Below, piece by piece: positions 1 to 8,121 of a stretch of 29,955 nt of DNA (position 1 is its first letter; each line of letters starts with the position of its first letter). The notes below the pieces were generated by a model. That model was not told where the DNA came from, ran no database searches, and saw only the letters and a program-made list of their open reading frames with translations. Source of the DNA: Lachnospiraceae bacterium. Lineage in GTDB: Bacteria > Bacillota_A > Clostridia > Lachnospirales > Lachnospiraceae. A program made the translations under genes and the position numbers. The DNA lies in contig JAFZQP010000060.1 of assembly GCA_017620345.1 (NCBI GenBank), positions 1 through 29,955 of the forward strand, in the 5' to 3' direction.

Positions 1-1
1 A

Positions 2-349
2 GCTGACGAAGCAGCTGACGAAGCGCCTGCAGCAGAAGCAGAAGAAGCAAATAAGGACAGACAGTACAGCCTTACGGCAGAAACAAACGGCGTCGAAACA
101 GGTATGCTTCGCGCCGAATATAATAACGGTATCCTGACTGTAACGACAACAGGTGTATTACAGAACACTGACGAGCTTACATACACGATAACCGGAAAAG
201 ATCAGGACGATGCCGTTGCCGAAGGATCACTTTCCGATATCATGACGAAAGACTCTCCTCTTACACTCGATATATCTTCTCTTGATCTTGCAAAGGGAGA
301 ATACATCCTGAAGATCGGCGAAGAGACTGCAGAATTTGTTATACAGTGA
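2..349 (+). CDS. C-terminal fragment of a protein with Ala/Glu-rich linker (5' end outside window)
   Basis: The open frame runs in from the left window edge and ends at a TGA at 347-349, so only about 115 C-terminal residues are visible. The first 16 residues are an ADEAADEAPAAEAEEA-type acidic/alanine linker. The remainder looks like a small beta-rich domain (alternating short hydrophobic strands, 'LTVTTTGVL', 'EYILKIGEETAEFVIQ'). Such linkers usually join domains of secreted or surface proteins, but no signal peptide, anchor or catalytic motif lies in the visible part. An internal ATG at 104 is not a convincing start, because the frame is open and compositionally continuous upstream of it. 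The gene converges with the aminopeptidase on the other strand, only 12 bases away. Function not recognised. Confidence 0.6.
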   Translation, partial: ADEAADEAPAAEAEEANKDRQYSLTAETNGVETGMLRAEYNNGILTVTTTGVLQNTDELTYTITGKDQDDAVAEGSLSDIMTKDSPLTLDISSLDLAKGEYILKIGEETAEFVIQ

Positions 350-361
350 TCATCATTATAG

Positions 362-2437
362 TCATGATCTTTCATCAAGCGGGATGTTCAGCTCCTCGGT
401 GCCGGGGAGTACGAACTTCCCGTTTTTGATTATATATGTCGTGCCCTTCTCTCCGACAGACCTGATATATTCAAGTTCGTCATAAGGTATGGTTATATCG
501 GTATGGCACTGAAAATATGCATCTTTTTCGCTCTCGGTCCTCTTTTTTGATACCTCGTTCTCTTTTGCGATGATCTCCTTGCCGTCGGGATTATATACCT
601 TCACATCTTCCTCGTGACTGTAGCACGTATCTCCGATCGCAAAGTGAGGCCCGGTCTTTTCGCCGATCAGTATCGGAAGGCGGCCTTCTATATCATACTT
701 TCGTCCCATCCGGTATGCCGTCGTGTTGGTCCCTATCGCAAACTCACCGATCGGTATCGTATCATGATTAAACAGCAGATTATCTTTTATGAACCTGCGG
801 TTGTCCTCTTCATTATCGTAATTGCTGCATGTATAATCGGTTATCATCCCGTCCTTAAAAGTGATCCGAAGATCCTTAAACAACAGTCCCCGCAAAAAGA
901 CCTTCGTTACATTAAGCACGCCGTCGGTACCCGCAAGCTTAGGTGACGTGAACACTTCCCCGACGGGAATATTGACATCCGCAACACAGTTTTCAAACTT
1001 TGTCTGGGTATCCGGATCCGTGACCGGCCACAGTCCCACGCGAAGGTCGGTGACATTGTCTCCGCTCCCCTTGATCTCCACAAAGTCCCCTTTATCGAGC
1101 GCGTCTATGATCTCCTGCTGGATCATCTCGTACTTTGCCGCATCGAGAGTGTTCACCGCGACCGTATCTTCAAATATCCTTTCAAAATCATTTCCGATCG
1201 CCGGTATCGGAAAAGCGATGATCGTAAAGCTTCTCTCCTCCCCGATTATATATCTGTTCACAATGCTCGAAGCCCTGGCGCTGTATTCAACGGACAGTTT
1301 TCTCGTCCTGTCCGTATGATGCACGGCATTTTCCTTAACAACAGGTGTGAACGGTTCCTCGCCGAACACTTCCATTACAGCCGGTCCCGCATGTCCCCTC
1401 GCAAGCTCTTTTCTGTTCTCATAACTCTCGGTCAGCACCTCAAGCCTTCTTGTGACAAGATCAGCATCAAGATATATCGCCGCATCATCCTTGTGATCGT
1501 AATCAAACTGTCTGTTTGGTATCGCGCCGTAGAATCCGATCCTGTCCGTCGCGGAGCGTGTAAGCGAAAGGGATCCGGCCCTGTATATCACCGATGCAAG
1601 GCCCATCTTCTCAAAGTTAGAGACGGCTGCTCTTATCACCCTCTCAAAGCCGAGATTGTATCTGATGTTGGCACTTGTCTTGCGGTCTATCGGCTTGTTC
1701 GTTTTTATGAATCCGGTCCTGTACGCCTGTGTAAACGTATCTGCCATCAGCTGTATCTTTTCTTCCGGAAGAGTGTTTATGAACCTTGCGGTCTCTATCT
1801 CATTTTCCGTAACATATTCGCCCGACAGATACAAAAACCTTTCGGACGTAAGATCTTCTTCGGTGACTATCCTCCGCAGAAAATCATTTGCCGGGTCTAT
1901 CTTATCCGATATGCTGTCGGGTATTATCACATCACAGTTATCTCTCTCAAACCAGTATATGACATCCCTTATCTGATCGGCCTTCGGAAAGCCTTCGTCA
2001 AGGGCAGCGAGCCTGAACATCGTATGTATCTCTACAAAAAGCTCCGCGTGTATCGTAAATATCTCCGTGCGTCCCTCATATGCGTACGGGATGAGCCCGC
2101 GAAGTTCGGTGTATATAAAAGACATATAGGCTGCGATCTTTTTCCCCTCCGGCACGCCTGCTTCGGTAAAAACGTTCGCGGCATAGTCCGGGTCGGCAAA
2201 ACTTTTCCCGTAGTTATCTCCCAGGATATCCTCGTAAAGCTTATGATTTTCCACCGCAAGATCTTCCGTCAGAACGTCTCCTGCCCCTCCGGACAATGAA
2301 CGCTCCAGTACGGAAGAGAGCATCATCATAAAGCTGCTGCACCTGTGGAAAAAAGATACAAGAGGCTCCCCGAAGGTATCCTCTTGTCCGATCTCCTTTA
2401 TCCTGTCCATCACGAGTCTGTATCGTTCTTCGATCAT
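362..2437 (-). CDS. M29-family (AmpS/AmpT-like) aminopeptidase with long N-terminal extension
   Basis: 691 residues. The C-terminal half carries the metal-site pattern of family M29 metallo-aminopeptidases: Glu494 (GEVFTSP), Glu565 (IGEFAIGTN), His598 (GPHFAIG), Tyr606, and His645/Asp647 (HTD). The spacing is close to that known for AmpS/AmpT, where a two-metal centre removes N-terminal residues from peptides in the cytoplasm. Classic members are about 370-410 residues; here roughly 300 extra N-terminal residues precede the M29 fold and match no domain I recognise. There is no signal peptide. It is last in the pyrF-pyrE-small membrane protein run, 12 bases after the preceding stop. The SD-like GGAGA 8 bases upstream supports this ATG. 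Family assignment is firm; substrate and role in a pyrimidine operon are unknown. Confidence 0.85.
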   Translation of the reverse strand: MIEERYRLVMDRIKEIGQEDTFGEPLVSFFHRCSSFMMMLSSVLERSLSGGAGDVLTEDLAVENHKLYEDILGDNYGKSFADPDYAANVFTEAGVPEGKKIAAYMSFIYTELRGLIPYAYEGRTEIFTIHAELFVEIHTMFRLAALDEGFPKADQIRDVIYWFERDNCDVIIPDSISDKIDPANDFLRRIVTEEDLTSERFLYLSGEYVTENEIETARFINTLPEEKIQLMADTFTQAYRTGFIKTNKPIDRKTSANIRYNLGFERVIRAAVSNFEKMGLASVIYRAGSLSLTRSATDRIGFYGAIPNRQFDYDHKDDAAIYLDADLVTRRLEVLTESYENRKELARGHAGPAVMEVFGEEPFTPVVKENAVHHTDRTRKLSVEYSARASSIVNRYIIGEERSFTIIAFPIPAIGNDFERIFEDTVAVNTLDAAKYEMIQQEIIDALDKGDFVEIKGSGDNVTDLRVGLWPVTDPDTQTKFENCVADVNIPVGEVFTSPKLAGTDGVLNVTKVFLRGLLFKDLRITFKDGMITDYTCSNYDNEEDNRRFIKDNLLFNHDTIPIGEFAIGTNTTAYRMGRKYDIEGRLPILIGEKTGPHFAIGDTCYSHEEDVKVYNPDGKEIIAKENEVSKKRTESEKDAYFQCHTDITIPYDELEYIRSVGEKGTTYIIKNGKFVLPGTEELNIPLDERS

Positions 2438-2449
2438 CCCATGTCTCCT

Positions 2450-2791
2450 TTACAGTTTCAATATCGCGATGATTATCATGATCACCCAGCCGGCAACGAG
2501 AACGCCGTTCAGCGCTATCGCCACGATCGCAGGCGGTATGTATGTGTCGCGCTCCCTGAGGCTTATGATCCCGCACATTATCCCTATCACGTCAAGCAGT
2601 GCCGAAAACAGACCTACTCCGCCAAATCCGCGTCCTACCGTTCCGGCGCTGTTATAACTGGAAAACACCATAAATGCGACCGCGCCGAGATTCAGCACCC
2701 CTATGGCCATTCCCAGAACGCTCATAAAAGAATAGTGCTTCGTAGTGAACATGAAGCTTTTCTTTTTACGTATCTTGACAGGTCTTCCCAT
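2450..2791 (-). CDS. small three-helix membrane protein, conserved hypothetical (DUF6142-like?)
   Basis: 113 residues with a basic N-terminus (MGRPVKIRKKKS) followed by three hydrophobic stretches at about residues 23-43, 58-76 and 87-112. The second is preceded by a glycine-rich segment (TVGRGFGGVG). This architecture suits a small integral membrane protein and resembles Lachnospiraceae proteins that I recall as DUF6142, but that name is from memory. The ATG shares one base with the pyrE stop (TAATG), so translation is probably coupled to pyrE. No catalytic motif is visible and function is unknown. Confidence 0.7.
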   Translation of the reverse strand: MGRPVKIRKKKSFMFTTKHYSFMSVLGMAIGVLNLGAVAFMVFSSYNSAGTVGRGFGGVGLFSALLDVIGIMCGIISLRERDTYIPPAIVAIALNGVLVAGWVIMIIIAILKL

Positions 2792-3465
2792 TATGCACCG
2801 TATGTCCTGTAATACTCGTCAAGCGCCGCCTTGATCCTGTCATCGATGACTACCCGTCCGCAAACCTCACGGCCGTACAGATGCTCTGTCACTTCTTTCA
2901 TCGTCACTATGGCATTCGCAGGGAATCCGTATTTTTCACTGATCTCATCAAGTGCCGCCATCTTACCTGACAGTCCGACTTCCATCCTGTTAAGTGAGAC
3001 CATGAGTCCCTTTACGGTGATATCACCCTGGGCCTTAAGTATCGGCATCGTCTCTTCAATGGATTTGCCTGATGTGGTGACGTCCTCGATGATCACAACT
3101 CTGTCGCCGTCTGATATCTTACCGCCGAGCAGTATCCCGGTATCGCCGTGATCCTTGACCTCCTTGCGGTTTGAAGAATACTTTATCTCCTTGCCGTACA
3201 GCTCGTGATAAGCGATCGACGTTACGACCGCCAGCGGTATTCCTTTATATGCAGGTCCGAACAATACGTCAAAATCATCCCCGTAGCATTCGTGTATAGC
3301 CCGCGCATAAAACTGCCCGAGACGCGACAGGCTGGCTCCCGTCACATATGCACCGGCGTTCATGAAGAACGGTGACTTTCGTCCGCTCTTTAAAGTGAAC
3401 TCGCCAAACTTCAGTACGTCCGACTCTACCATGAACTCTATAAAATCCTGTTTATATTGCTCCAT
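2791..3465 (-). CDS. pyrE: orotate phosphoribosyltransferase
   Basis: 224 residues. The enzyme joins orotate to PRPP to make OMP, the fifth step of de novo UMP synthesis. The PRPP-binding signature VVIIEDVTTSGKS is at residues 123-135. The flexible catalytic loop SSNRKEVKDHG (about 97-107) has the expected Lys and His, and the N-terminal FTLKSGRKSPFF is typical of bacterial PyrE. The start overlaps the end of pyrF by 14 bases, so the two last steps of the pathway are translated as a pair. No PyrR-type attenuator is visible in the short leader of the operon. Confidence 0.96.
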   Translation of the reverse strand: MEQYKQDFIEFMVESDVLKFGEFTLKSGRKSPFFMNAGAYVTGASLSRLGQFYARAIHECYGDDFDVLFGPAYKGIPLAVVTSIAYHELYGKEIKYSSNRKEVKDHGDTGILLGGKISDGDRVVIIEDVTTSGKSIEETMPILKAQGDITVKGLMVSLNRMEVGLSGKMAALDEISEKYGFPANAIVTMKEVTEHLYGREVCGRVVIDDRIKAALDEYYRTYGA

Positions 3466-4375
3466 TTATATCCTCCCGCATATCGATCACGGCTGCCCTT
3501 GCCGCATCCGCAAACCCTTTTTCTCCGTACTTTGCATACTTCTCGCTCTTGTACGCGGTTATGATCCCTCGTGAGCTGTTCACTATCGCGCCAAGGCCGT
3601 CTTTGTTGAAGAACGGTTTCAGATCCTTGCCCGATCCTCCCTGTGCTCCGTATCCCGGAACAAGTATGAACGACTTGGGCATTATCTTGCGCAGTATCTC
3701 TCCCATCCTCGGATATGTTGCTCCGACAACCGCTCCTATATTACTGTACTCACCGTCCATCGACATCTTTGCCCACTCGGCCACCTTGAAGCCGACAGCC
3801 TCATACAGTGTCGAATCCTCATCGGAAAGCACCCTGTCCTGGAACTCTCCGCTTGACGGATTACTCGTTTTGACAAGAACAAATATACCTCTGTCATTTT
3901 CATTGCACACATCTATAAAAGGCTTGACGCCGTCGGAACCCAGATATGGGTTCACTGTACAGAAGTCCTCATCAAAAGGCGCAAATGACTTGCTGCCTAC
4001 AGTGACATTTCCCAAATGGGCCGTGGCATATGCGCGGCTTGTTGAACCGATATCTCCACGCTTGACATCGCCGATCACGATGAGTCCCTTTTCCTTACAG
4101 TAATTGACCGTTTCGGTAAATGCGGTAAGTCCCGGAACCCCGAACTGCTCATACATGGCGATCTGCGGCTTTACCGCAGGTATCAGATCACAGGTCGCAT
4201 CAACAATTGCCTTATTGTATTCAAGTATCGCCGCTGCTGCAGCCTCAAGTGTCTCTCCCTTTTCATTTATCGCCTTATCAAGTATAAAAGACGGTACGTA
4301 TGACAACATCGGATCCAGTCCGACAACTATCGGGGCATTCTTTTTTTTGATACTGTCAATAAGCTTTGATATCAT
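3452..4375 (-). CDS. pyrF: orotidine-5'-phosphate decarboxylase, type 2
   Basis: 307 residues. It decarboxylates OMP to UMP, the last step of de novo pyrimidine synthesis. The catalytic strand GDVKRGDIGSTSRAYA lies at about 102-117 (Lys105 and Asp108 central), with GLDP at 19-22 and VKPQ at 68-71. The length, above 270 residues, and the long GDVKRGDIG motif are those of the type-2 (long) subfamily rather than the 230-residue E. coli form. A strong SD (GGAGGTAA) precedes the ATG. A plausible promoter sits in the 87-base gap behind nrdD (see 4401-4429). Forms an operon with pyrE and probably with the two downstream genes. Confidence 0.96.
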   Translation of the reverse strand: MISKLIDSIKKKNAPIVVGLDPMLSYVPSFILDKAINEKGETLEAAAAAILEYNKAIVDATCDLIPAVKPQIAMYEQFGVPGLTAFTETVNYCKEKGLIVIGDVKRGDIGSTSRAYATAHLGNVTVGSKSFAPFDEDFCTVNPYLGSDGVKPFIDVCNENDRGIFVLVKTSNPSSGEFQDRVLSDEDSTLYEAVGFKVAEWAKMSMDGEYSNIGAVVGATYPRMGEILRKIMPKSFILVPGYGAQGGSGKDLKPFFNKDGLGAIVNSSRGIITAYKSEKYAKYGEKGFADAARAAVIDMREDINGAI

Positions 4376-4400
4376 GAGTTACCTCCAATCCGCACTTATC

Positions 4401-4429
4401 ATTTTACACATTAAGAGCCACCTGTTCAA
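4401..4429 (-). promoter_or_regulatory. candidate sigma-A promoter for pyrFE operon, embedded in the nrdD terminator
   Basis: On the minus strand TTGAAC (4429-4424) is followed by 17 bases and TAAAAT (4406-4401). A start near 4394 would give a leader of about 18 nt with SD GGAGGTAA. The -35 box coincides with the loop of the hairpin at 4415-4437. Confidence 0.5.
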
Positions 4430-4437
4430 GGTGGCTC
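4415..4437 (-). terminator. probable intrinsic terminator of nrdD
   Basis: A perfect 9-bp stem (GAGCCACCT/AGGTGGCTC) with a 5-nt loop lies 26 bases past the nrdD stop. The downstream tract on the minus strand (TTAATGTGTAAAAT) is only moderately U-rich, so termination may be partial. Confidence 0.6.
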
Positions 4438-4462
4438 CTGTTCTGTCATGATCTGTCTGATA

Positions 4463-6853
4463 TCATACCGTTACGGCTGCCATTGTCTCGGCATACTTGC
4501 GAATATTTGAAGCGTTCGCATACTTTCTTACCTTGTCACCGTTTACGACAACAAGCGTGGGCGCCTGCATGACTCCGTAACGCTGTGCCAGTTCCGTATT
4601 CTCCTCGGCATCTATGAGCACATAGCTCTCATCCTTGAGATATTCCTTGGCAAGCTTGCAGTTCGGACACGTCTTGGTAGTAAAGAGATATTTTACATTC
4701 TCTACCGGACCTACCTCGATCCTGGCATCATCATTTGTTCCGGACATCTTGACTACCGCAGTCAACGGGCGTTTCATGCTGCTGTTGGCTATATCATAAA
4801 CAACTCTGTTCTTGTATTCCTGGCTCTTTCCGTCATTCCAGTTCTGTACCGGACGATAGTAGCCCGTGATCCTCGAGTATACCTCTGTGGTCATGCCGCA
4901 GTGAGGACATGTCTTGACCTCGCCTGCCAGATAACCGTGCTCCTTACATACCGAGTATGTCGGGCTGAGAGTATAGTAAGGAAGCTTATAGTTCTCGGCT
5001 ATCTTGCGTACGAGCGCTGCCGCAGCCTTCCAGTCGGGAAGCTTCTCTCCAAGGAACGCATGGAATACCGTACCGCTTGTATATAAAGTCTGAAGTTCAT
5101 CCTGTATATCAAGTGCATCAAATATATCCGCCGTAAAGTCAACGGGAAGATGCGATGAGTTCGTATAATAAGGCGTATCTCCCGGGTTACCTGCGGTCTT
5201 GATGTTCGGCCAGCGCTTCTTGTCATGCTTGGCCAGACGATACGTCGTCGACTCTGCGGGAGTTGCTTCAAGATTATAAAGATCTCCGTACATCTCCTGA
5301 TAATCAGACAGCCTGTTTCTCATATGATTCAGGACTTCCTTCGTAAACTCCTGAGTTCTCGTATCTGTCATATCGGCACGCAGCCAGTTCGCATTCAGTC
5401 CGACCTCGTTCATTCCGATCAGTCCGATCGTTGAGAAGTGGTTGTCAAAGCTTCCGAGATATCTCTTGGTATAAGGATACAATCCTTCATCAAGAAGCTT
5501 CGTGATGACACCGCGCTTGATCTTAAGACTCCTTGCGGAAATATCCATCATGCGGTTGAGCCTTCTGTAAAAATCATCCTTGTCGGTCGCAAGATATGCG
5601 ATCCTCGGCATGTTGATCGTAACAACACCGACCGATCCCGTTGATTCTCCCGAGCCGAAGAATCCGCCTGTCTTCTTGCGAAGCTCACGAAGATCGAGAC
5701 GAAGCCTGCAGCACATACTCCTTACATCGGAAGGCTCCATATCTGAATTGATATAATTCGAAAAGTACGGTGTACCGTATTTGCTCGTCATTTCAAAGAG
5801 AAGTCTGTTGTTCTCGGTATCAGACCAGTCAAAATCTCTCGTGATGGAGTATGTCGGGATCGGATACTGGAATCCGCGTCCGTTGGCATCACCTTCGATC
5901 ATTGTCTCGATGAACGCCTTGTTGATCATATCCATCTCTTCTTTGCAGTCCTTGTACTTGAAGTCCATCTCCTTGCCGCCCACAAGTGCCGGAAGTTCGG
6001 CCAGGTCAGCAGGAACGGTCCAGTCGAGCGTGATGTTCGAGAAAGGTGCCTGAGTTCCCCAGCGGCTTGGTGTATTTACTCCGTATACAAATGACTCTAT
6101 GCATTTCTTTACTTCTTTGTAGGAAAGGTTATCTACCTTAACAAAAGGAGCAAGATATGTATCAAATGATGAGAACGCCTGGGCTCCTGCCCATTCATTC
6201 TGCATTATCCCGAGAAAATTGACCATCTGGTTGCACAGAACGGACAGATGTGCAGCAGGTGCTGAAGTGATCTTGCCGCTGATGCCGCCGAGACCTTCCT
6301 GGATGAGCTGCTTGAGCGACCAGCCCGCACAGTATCCTGTCAGCATCGACAGATCATGGATATGGATATCCGCATTCCTGTGTGCTTCCGCTATCTCCTC
6401 GTCATATATCTCCGAAAGCCAGTAATTGGCAGTAACGGCACCTGAATTGGAAAGGATGAGTCCGCCTACGGAATATGTGACCGTTGAGTTCTCCTTGACT
6501 CTCCAGTCCTCAACCTTCACGTAACTGTTGACAACATCCTTGTAATCAAGGATCGTTGACTTCATGTTACGGATCTTCTCGCGCTGCTTACGATAGAGGA
6601 TGTATGCCTTGGCAACTTCCGTATAGCCGGCCTGCTCCAGTACGACCTCAACACTGTCCTGGATATCCTCGACCGTTATCTTATTCTCATTCATCTTGTG
6701 TTGGAAATCAGCAGTAACCCGAAGTGATAACATATCGATCATGTCATTTGTGTACTGCTTCTCACATGCATTAAAGGCCTTCATTATCGCATCACTTATC
6801 TTGGTGATGTTAAAGTCGGCCGCCTCCCCGTTTCTCTTTACAACGCTGAACAT
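4463..6853 (-). CDS. nrdD: anaerobic (class III) ribonucleoside-triphosphate reductase with fused C-terminal thioredoxin/glutaredoxin-like domain
   Basis: 796 residues. It reduces NTPs to dNTPs using a glycyl radical, so it works only without oxygen. Residues 1-95 form an ATP-cone (VVKRNGEAADFNITKISDAI) for allosteric control. The catalytic barrel follows, with Cys175 (TGYCAGWS) and the Cys381-Cys382 pair (SMCCRLRLD). A zinc site of type CxxH...CxxC (Cys636, His639, Cys649, Cys652) precedes the radical loop RITGYYRP with Gly664. Residues 718-796 are an additional redox domain with a CPNC active site (Cys729/Cys732) and a cis-Pro-like APT. The gene stands alone between a promoter with NrdR-like boxes and a terminator. 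The usual partner nrdG (radical-SAM activase) is not next to it or elsewhere in the window, so it must be encoded elsewhere. Confidence 0.97.
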   Translation of the reverse strand: MFSVVKRNGEAADFNITKISDAIMKAFNACEKQYTNDMIDMLSLRVTADFQHKMNENKITVEDIQDSVEVVLEQAGYTEVAKAYILYRKQREKIRNMKSTILDYKDVVNSYVKVEDWRVKENSTVTYSVGGLILSNSGAVTANYWLSEIYDEEIAEAHRNADIHIHDLSMLTGYCAGWSLKQLIQEGLGGISGKITSAPAAHLSVLCNQMVNFLGIMQNEWAGAQAFSSFDTYLAPFVKVDNLSYKEVKKCIESFVYGVNTPSRWGTQAPFSNITLDWTVPADLAELPALVGGKEMDFKYKDCKEEMDMINKAFIETMIEGDANGRGFQYPIPTYSITRDFDWSDTENNRLLFEMTSKYGTPYFSNYINSDMEPSDVRSMCCRLRLDLRELRKKTGGFFGSGESTGSVGVVTINMPRIAYLATDKDDFYRRLNRMMDISARSLKIKRGVITKLLDEGLYPYTKRYLGSFDNHFSTIGLIGMNEVGLNANWLRADMTDTRTQEFTKEVLNHMRNRLSDYQEMYGDLYNLEATPAESTTYRLAKHDKKRWPNIKTAGNPGDTPYYTNSSHLPVDFTADIFDALDIQDELQTLYTSGTVFHAFLGEKLPDWKAAAALVRKIAENYKLPYYTLSPTYSVCKEHGYLAGEVKTCPHCGMTTEVYSRITGYYRPVQNWNDGKSQEYKNRVVYDIANSSMKRPLTAVVKMSGTNDDARIEVGPVENVKYLFTTKTCPNCKLAKEYLKDESYVLIDAEENTELAQRYGVMQAPTLVVVNGDKVRKYANASNIRKYAETMAAVTV

Positions 6854-6934
6854 TCTGACTACTCCCTTCCTAAATAAGACCCTTTATTAGACCCCACTCA
6901 TCGATTAAAACAGATTTGTCTGAAGACGATTACT

Positions 6935-6963
6935 AATATATCATTGCAAAAATCATAAGTCAA
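6935..6963 (-). promoter_or_regulatory. sigma-A promoter of nrdD
   Basis: On the minus strand TTGACT (6963-6958), 17 bases, TATATT (6940-6935). It is near consensus and would start transcription near 6928, leaving a leader of about 75 nt before the nrdD ATG. Confidence 0.75.
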
Positions 6964-6970
6964 TATGAAA

Positions 6971-6986
6971 ATACAATATCTTATGT
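6971..6986. promoter_or_regulatory. NrdR-like box, promoter-proximal
   Basis: The 16-mer ATACAATATCTTATGT resembles the NrdR consensus (ACACWATATMTWGTGT-like, from memory). It lies 8 bases upstream of the nrdD -35. It forms an inverted pair with the box at 7003-7018: TACAATATCTT at 6972-6982 matches AAGATATTGTA at 7007-7017 exactly. Confidence 0.6.
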
Positions 6987-7002
6987 TAACTTTTTGTTAA
7001 CA

Positions 7003-7018
7003 CCACAAGATATTGTAC
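7003..7018. promoter_or_regulatory. NrdR-like box, promoter-distal
   Basis: The 16-mer CCACAAGATATTGTAC starts 32 bases from the first box (16-base gap), close to three helical turns. Paired spacing of this kind is known for NrdR operators upstream of nrd genes. The gap holds two copies of GTTAAC flanking a T5 tract. Confidence 0.55.
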
Positions 7019-7046
7019 ACCATGCACAAAATGACCTGTTCGATTT

Positions 7047-8090
7047 CTACCTACTGCTCAAAAAAACATCTTCCCTTCTGGCGACTTCGTCGTCGGGAAA
7101 AACAGACAGATACTCATCCATGTATCTTTTTGCCGAACGGAAATCATACAGCCTTTCGTATGCCACGATCCTGTCGAACATAAGGGACTGCTCCCCCTCT
7201 CCGTTTCCTAGAGATAATCCCGCCTCGATCGTTGTAAGCGCCGATTCGTAATCACCCTTTCTGATCTGGCAGTTCGCAAGCTGCTCATAGATGCGTCCCG
7301 CACCGGAATTCTGACGGATATAGTCCTCGTATATAGACATCGCATATCCTTCGTCGCCGAGAGCCTCGTATGTCTTTCCGAGATACAGGGAAAGGTTTTC
7401 GCTATCCCCGCCCTTCCTCGCATTTTCGAGATCATTCCTGGCTTCGGTATATGATCCGAGATAGTATTCCAGCACGCCTTTATTGTAATCCGACAGTTTG
7501 CTGCCGGCCGACATCGCTTTCTCAAGATAGGAAGCAGCCTCGGTATCGTACCCGTAATAGTGGAGCTGCTCATATATTCCGACATACCTGTCGTAATTGC
7601 CCGGAGCGAGAGTCACCGTACTGTCAAAATCACTTATGGCAGCTTCCTTATTCCCCATCGCAAGTTCCACTTTGCCCCGCATATAGTAGGCTCCGTCATC
7701 CTTCGGCCGAAGCGCGATTATCGAATCAAGTGTTGTCTTTGCCTCTTCGTGGTCTCCGTTTTTGTACTGTGCGACCGCAAGATAATATGAATTGTCTATG
7801 TCGGTCCGGTCTATGATCCCGTTGGAGCATCCGAGCGCCTGGATAAAAGAATCTTCCGCCTGATCGTACTGCCCCAGGCCAAGCATCGCTATGGCTCTTG
7901 CCCTGAACGTATCCTTATCCGCCGCCCCTTCTTCTGCCGCAGCGGATGCTATAGAAACCGCGGTATCGTAGTCCCCCGCAGCGACCGCATCCATCGCAGT
8001 CTGCTCTGCGCTCTTTTCATCTGTACAACCCGTAAGGAGTACCGAGGCAAGTCCGATCGTTATCAGTTTCATAAATGTTTGTTGTTTCAT
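7047..8090 (-). CDS. TPR-repeat lipoprotein
   Basis: 347 residues from the ATG at 8090. This start puts a lipoprotein signal peptide first: MKQQTFMKLI, a hydrophobic core and the lipobox LLTGC with Cys22. The longer frame back to 8201 has no signal-like N-terminus and would overlap the divergent gene. After the anchor come about eight degenerate tetratricopeptide repeats (for example 'YYLAVAQYKNGDHEEAKTTLDSIIALRP', of which only part is quoted here, and 'LGKTYEALGDEGYAMSIYE'). They predict an extracytoplasmic helical scaffold for protein-protein contacts. Lgt, encoded at 9964-10743, would lipidate it. The start has no strong SD (GGTAAC only). It is divergent from the TraX gene with 31 bases between ATGs. 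Binding partner unknown. Confidence 0.85.
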   Translation of the reverse strand: MKQQTFMKLITIGLASVLLTGCTDEKSAEQTAMDAVAAGDYDTAVSIASAAAEEGAADKDTFRARAIAMLGLGQYDQAEDSFIQALGCSNGIIDRTDIDNSYYLAVAQYKNGDHEEAKTTLDSIIALRPKDDGAYYMRGKVELAMGNKEAAISDFDSTVTLAPGNYDRYVGIYEQLHYYGYDTEAASYLEKAMSAGSKLSDYNKGVLEYYLGSYTEARNDLENARKGGDSENLSLYLGKTYEALGDEGYAMSIYEDYIRQNSGAGRIYEQLANCQIRKGDYESALTTIEAGLSLGNGEGEQSLMFDRIVAYERLYDFRSAKRYMDEYLSVFPDDEVARREDVFLSSR

Positions 8091-8121
8091 AATCGTTACC
8101 GTTGTGATAGAATCAATTGGT

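Noticed and set aside
1316..2299. 327-codon open frame on the plus strand
   Set aside because: It lies antisense to the M29 aminopeptidase gene, has Arg/Tyr/Cys-rich composition unlike a folded protein, and has no recognisable motif or SD.
6972..7017. Long inverted repeat as a terminator of the TPR lipoprotein gene
   Set aside because: The stem is AT-rich with a 24-base gap and only a short T-run, while spacing, position and sequence fit a pair of NrdR boxes better. A weak secondary role is not excluded.
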